A stretch of 44,883 nucleotides of DNA from Rhizobium sp. Q54 (GTDB taxonomy: Bacteria; Pseudomonadota; Alphaproteobacteria; SHVZ01): positions 1 to 44,883 of the forward strand of contig CAMBVS010000028.1 in the NCBI GenBank assembly GCA_945871425.1, written 5' to 3'. Positions within the stretch are counted from its first letter, which is position 1; every line of letters begins with the position of its first letter. This document shows, one piece after another, positions 43,546-44,883 of this stretch. The notes beneath the pieces are model-generated. The model ran no database searches and had not been told where the DNA came from. It was given only the letters and a program-made list of their open reading frames with translations. A program made the translations under genes and the position numbers.

Positions 43546-44883
43546 ATGGACAGATGGCTTGCAGCCGGCCTCGACTACATCCCCGAGTGGCTCGGCTTCC
43601 AGATGCGCCTGACCGAGCAGCCCGGCTGCACGCTGGCGATCGCGCATAAGGGCAAGGTCGTGCTGGAGCAGGCCTGGGGCTACGCCAACGCGGACCGCAA
43701 GGTCGAGCTGACGCCGCGGCACCTGATGCGCGTCGCCTCGCATTCCAAGAGCTTCACTGCCGCGGGCATCATGAAGCTGCGCGAGAAGGGCAAGCTGCAG
43801 CTCGACGATCCGGCGGGCCGCTACGTGAAGGGCCTGCACCCGGCGGTCGCGAAGGCGACGGTGGCGCAGCTGCTCTCGCACACCGCCGGCATCATCCGCG
43901 ACGGCAAGGACACCGGCCAATGGACCCACCGTCGGCCCTTCCTCAGCGCGAAAGAGTTCCTGAAGGAGCTCGCCGAGCCGCAGCCGATCGATGCCAATCT
44001 GCGCATGAAGTACTCGAACCACGGCTTCGGCCTCGCCGGCCAGGTCATCGAGGCGGTGACCGGAGAGGGCTACAACGCCTGGATCAAGCGCGAGGTGGTG
44101 GACGCCGCCGGCCTCGGCGAGACGCGCCCCGACATGCCGCTGCCGAAGGGCGCGCCGCTCGCCAAGGGACACTCCTCGAAGCTCCCGCTCGGCCGCCGCG
44201 TCATCCTGCCGAGCGACACCCCGACCAACGGCCTCGCCTCGGCGACCGGCTTCGTCTCGACCGCGCATGACCTCGCGGTGTTCTTCAACCAGCTCTCGCC
44301 CAACGCGAGGAAGAGCATCCTTTCGGTCGCCAGCCGGCGCGAGATGTCGCGCCGCCACTGGAAGGTGCCGCATTCGCAGATCGAGCGCTGGTACGGGCTC
44401 GGCACCATCTCGGGCACGCTCGGCGGCTGGGACCATTTCGGCCACTCCGGCGGCTTTCCCGGCTTCATCACCCGCACCGCGACGATCCCGGCGCACGACC
44501 TGACGATCTCGATCCTCACCAACTCGGCCGACGGCCTGTCGCACCAGTTCCTCGACGGCTGCCTTCACATCCTGCGGCGCTTCCACAAGCACGGGGCGCC
44601 AGCGCGGCGGATCGCCGACTGGACCGGCCGCTGGTGGAGCCTCTGGGGCTGCTTCGACCGGGTGCCGATGGGCGAGCGCGTGATGGTGGCGACGCCGTCG
44701 CTGCCCGATCCCTTCATGGACGCGAGCGAGATCGAGGTCTCGGGCCGCGACAAGGGCCGCATCGCCGAGGCCGGCGGCTTCGCCAGCTATGGCGAGGAGG
44801 TGCGGCGCATCCGCAAGCGCGGCAAGGTCGCCGAGCTCTACGCCACCGGCTCCACGCTGAAGCCCGAGGCGGAAGCCGCGAAG
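43546..44883 (+). CDS. Serine beta-lactamase-like hydrolase (class C/EstB family), 3' end beyond the window
   Basis: The frame is open from ATG 43546 to the last base of the window (446 codons), so the end is not seen. The protein has the penicillin-binding-type active site: S65-H-S-K68 in RVASHSKSFTAAG, the tyrosine motif YSN in MKYSNHGFGLAG and HSGG in FGHSGGFPGF in place of KTG. Such proteins are esterases, D-amino-acid peptidases or beta-lactamases; no signal peptide is visible, so a cytosolic esterase or peptidase is more likely than a periplasmic beta-lactamase. GAGAAGAG precedes the ATG. The C-terminal 130 residues seen here extend beyond the catalytic domain. Confidence 0.9.
   Translation, partial: MDRWLAAGLDYIPEWLGFQMRLTEQPGCTLAIAHKGKVVLEQAWGYANADRKVELTPRHLMRVASHSKSFTAAGIMKLREKGKLQLDDPAGRYVKGLHPAVAKATVAQLLSHTAGIIRDGKDTGQWTHRRPFLSAKEFLKELAEPQPIDANLRMKYSNHGFGLAGQVIEAVTGEGYNAWIKREVVDAAGLGETRPDMPLPKGAPLAKGHSSKLPLGRRVILPSDTPTNGLASATGFVSTAHDLAVFFNQLSPNARKSILSVASRREMSRRHWKVPHSQIERWYGLGTISGTLGGWDHFGHSGGFPGFITRTATIPAHDLTISILTNSADGLSHQFLDGCLHILRRFHKHGAPARRIADWTGRWWSLWGCFDRVPMGERVMVATPSLPDPFMDASEIEVSGRDKGRIAEAGGFASYGEEVRRIRKRGKVAELYATGSTLKPEAEAAK

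Overview
The window is strongly GC-rich, with dense short-gap operons, frequent 4-nt start/stop overlaps, a split glycine decarboxylase (GcvPA + GcvPB), a perfect CtrA-type box (TTAA-N7-TTAAC) and aerobic catabolic genes. Together these point to a chromosomal segment of a free-living alphaproteobacterium, possibly Rhodospirillales- or Rhizobiales-like. The lineage below class level is a guess. I see no tRNA, rRNA, IS element, phage gene or CRISPR array.

Layout. (1) 23-4640, minus strand: a tandem glycine riboswitch followed by gcvT-gcvH-gcvPA-gcvPB. (2) 4715-6403: small genes (MmcQ/YjbR protein, a hypothetical protein under a CtrA-type box, a short basic protein, a cold-shock protein). (3) 6595-13077: glpK-greB on the minus strand, divergent from glpD, a DenD-like dehydrogenase, a GrdB-like gene read through an in-frame UGA (likely selenocysteine), and an AhpD-like protein. 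(4) 13094-17349: sugar-acid genes (2-hydroxyacid dehydrogenase, UxaA-family dehydratase, two tandem DUF3830 genes, an SDR close to 2-keto-3-deoxy-L-fuconate dehydrogenase). (5) 17416-22457: two paralogous lipoproteins, an MscS channel, an AsmA protein and an EamA transporter. (6) 22515-26607: marR, convergent with a TetR-HlyD-ABC ATPase-ABC permease operon whose operator is a 28-bp palindrome overlapping the tetR start. (7) 26668-31505: an interrupted ORF, an oligopeptide-type binding protein with a clear terminator, a beta-hydroxyacid dehydrogenase, a nitroreductase and a MetX-like hydrolase. (8) 31642-34795: a P-type ATPase and cytochrome b561. (9) 34814-41617, minus strand: azlC-azlD, a QuiC-like gene remnant, a long leader hairpin, then ggt-hyuB-hyuA. 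(10) 41704-44883: an NTF2-like protein, an MFS transporter and a serine beta-lactamase-like hydrolase cut by the window end.

How the genes work together. The glycine cluster senses and cleaves glycine. The glp genes convert glycerol to dihydroxyacetone phosphate. The ggt-hyuB-hyuA operon would release gamma-glutamyl groups and open 5-oxoproline or a hydantoin-like ring, and AzlCD may export branched-chain amino acids. The sugar-acid block looks like a partial dehydratase/dehydrogenase pathway.

The most notable item is the gene at 11219-12430. Its two halves are in one frame either side of a UGA (11678-11680), give a UPFC motif, and are followed at the expected distance by a SECIS-like hairpin. 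An AhpD-like CxxC protein follows it directly.
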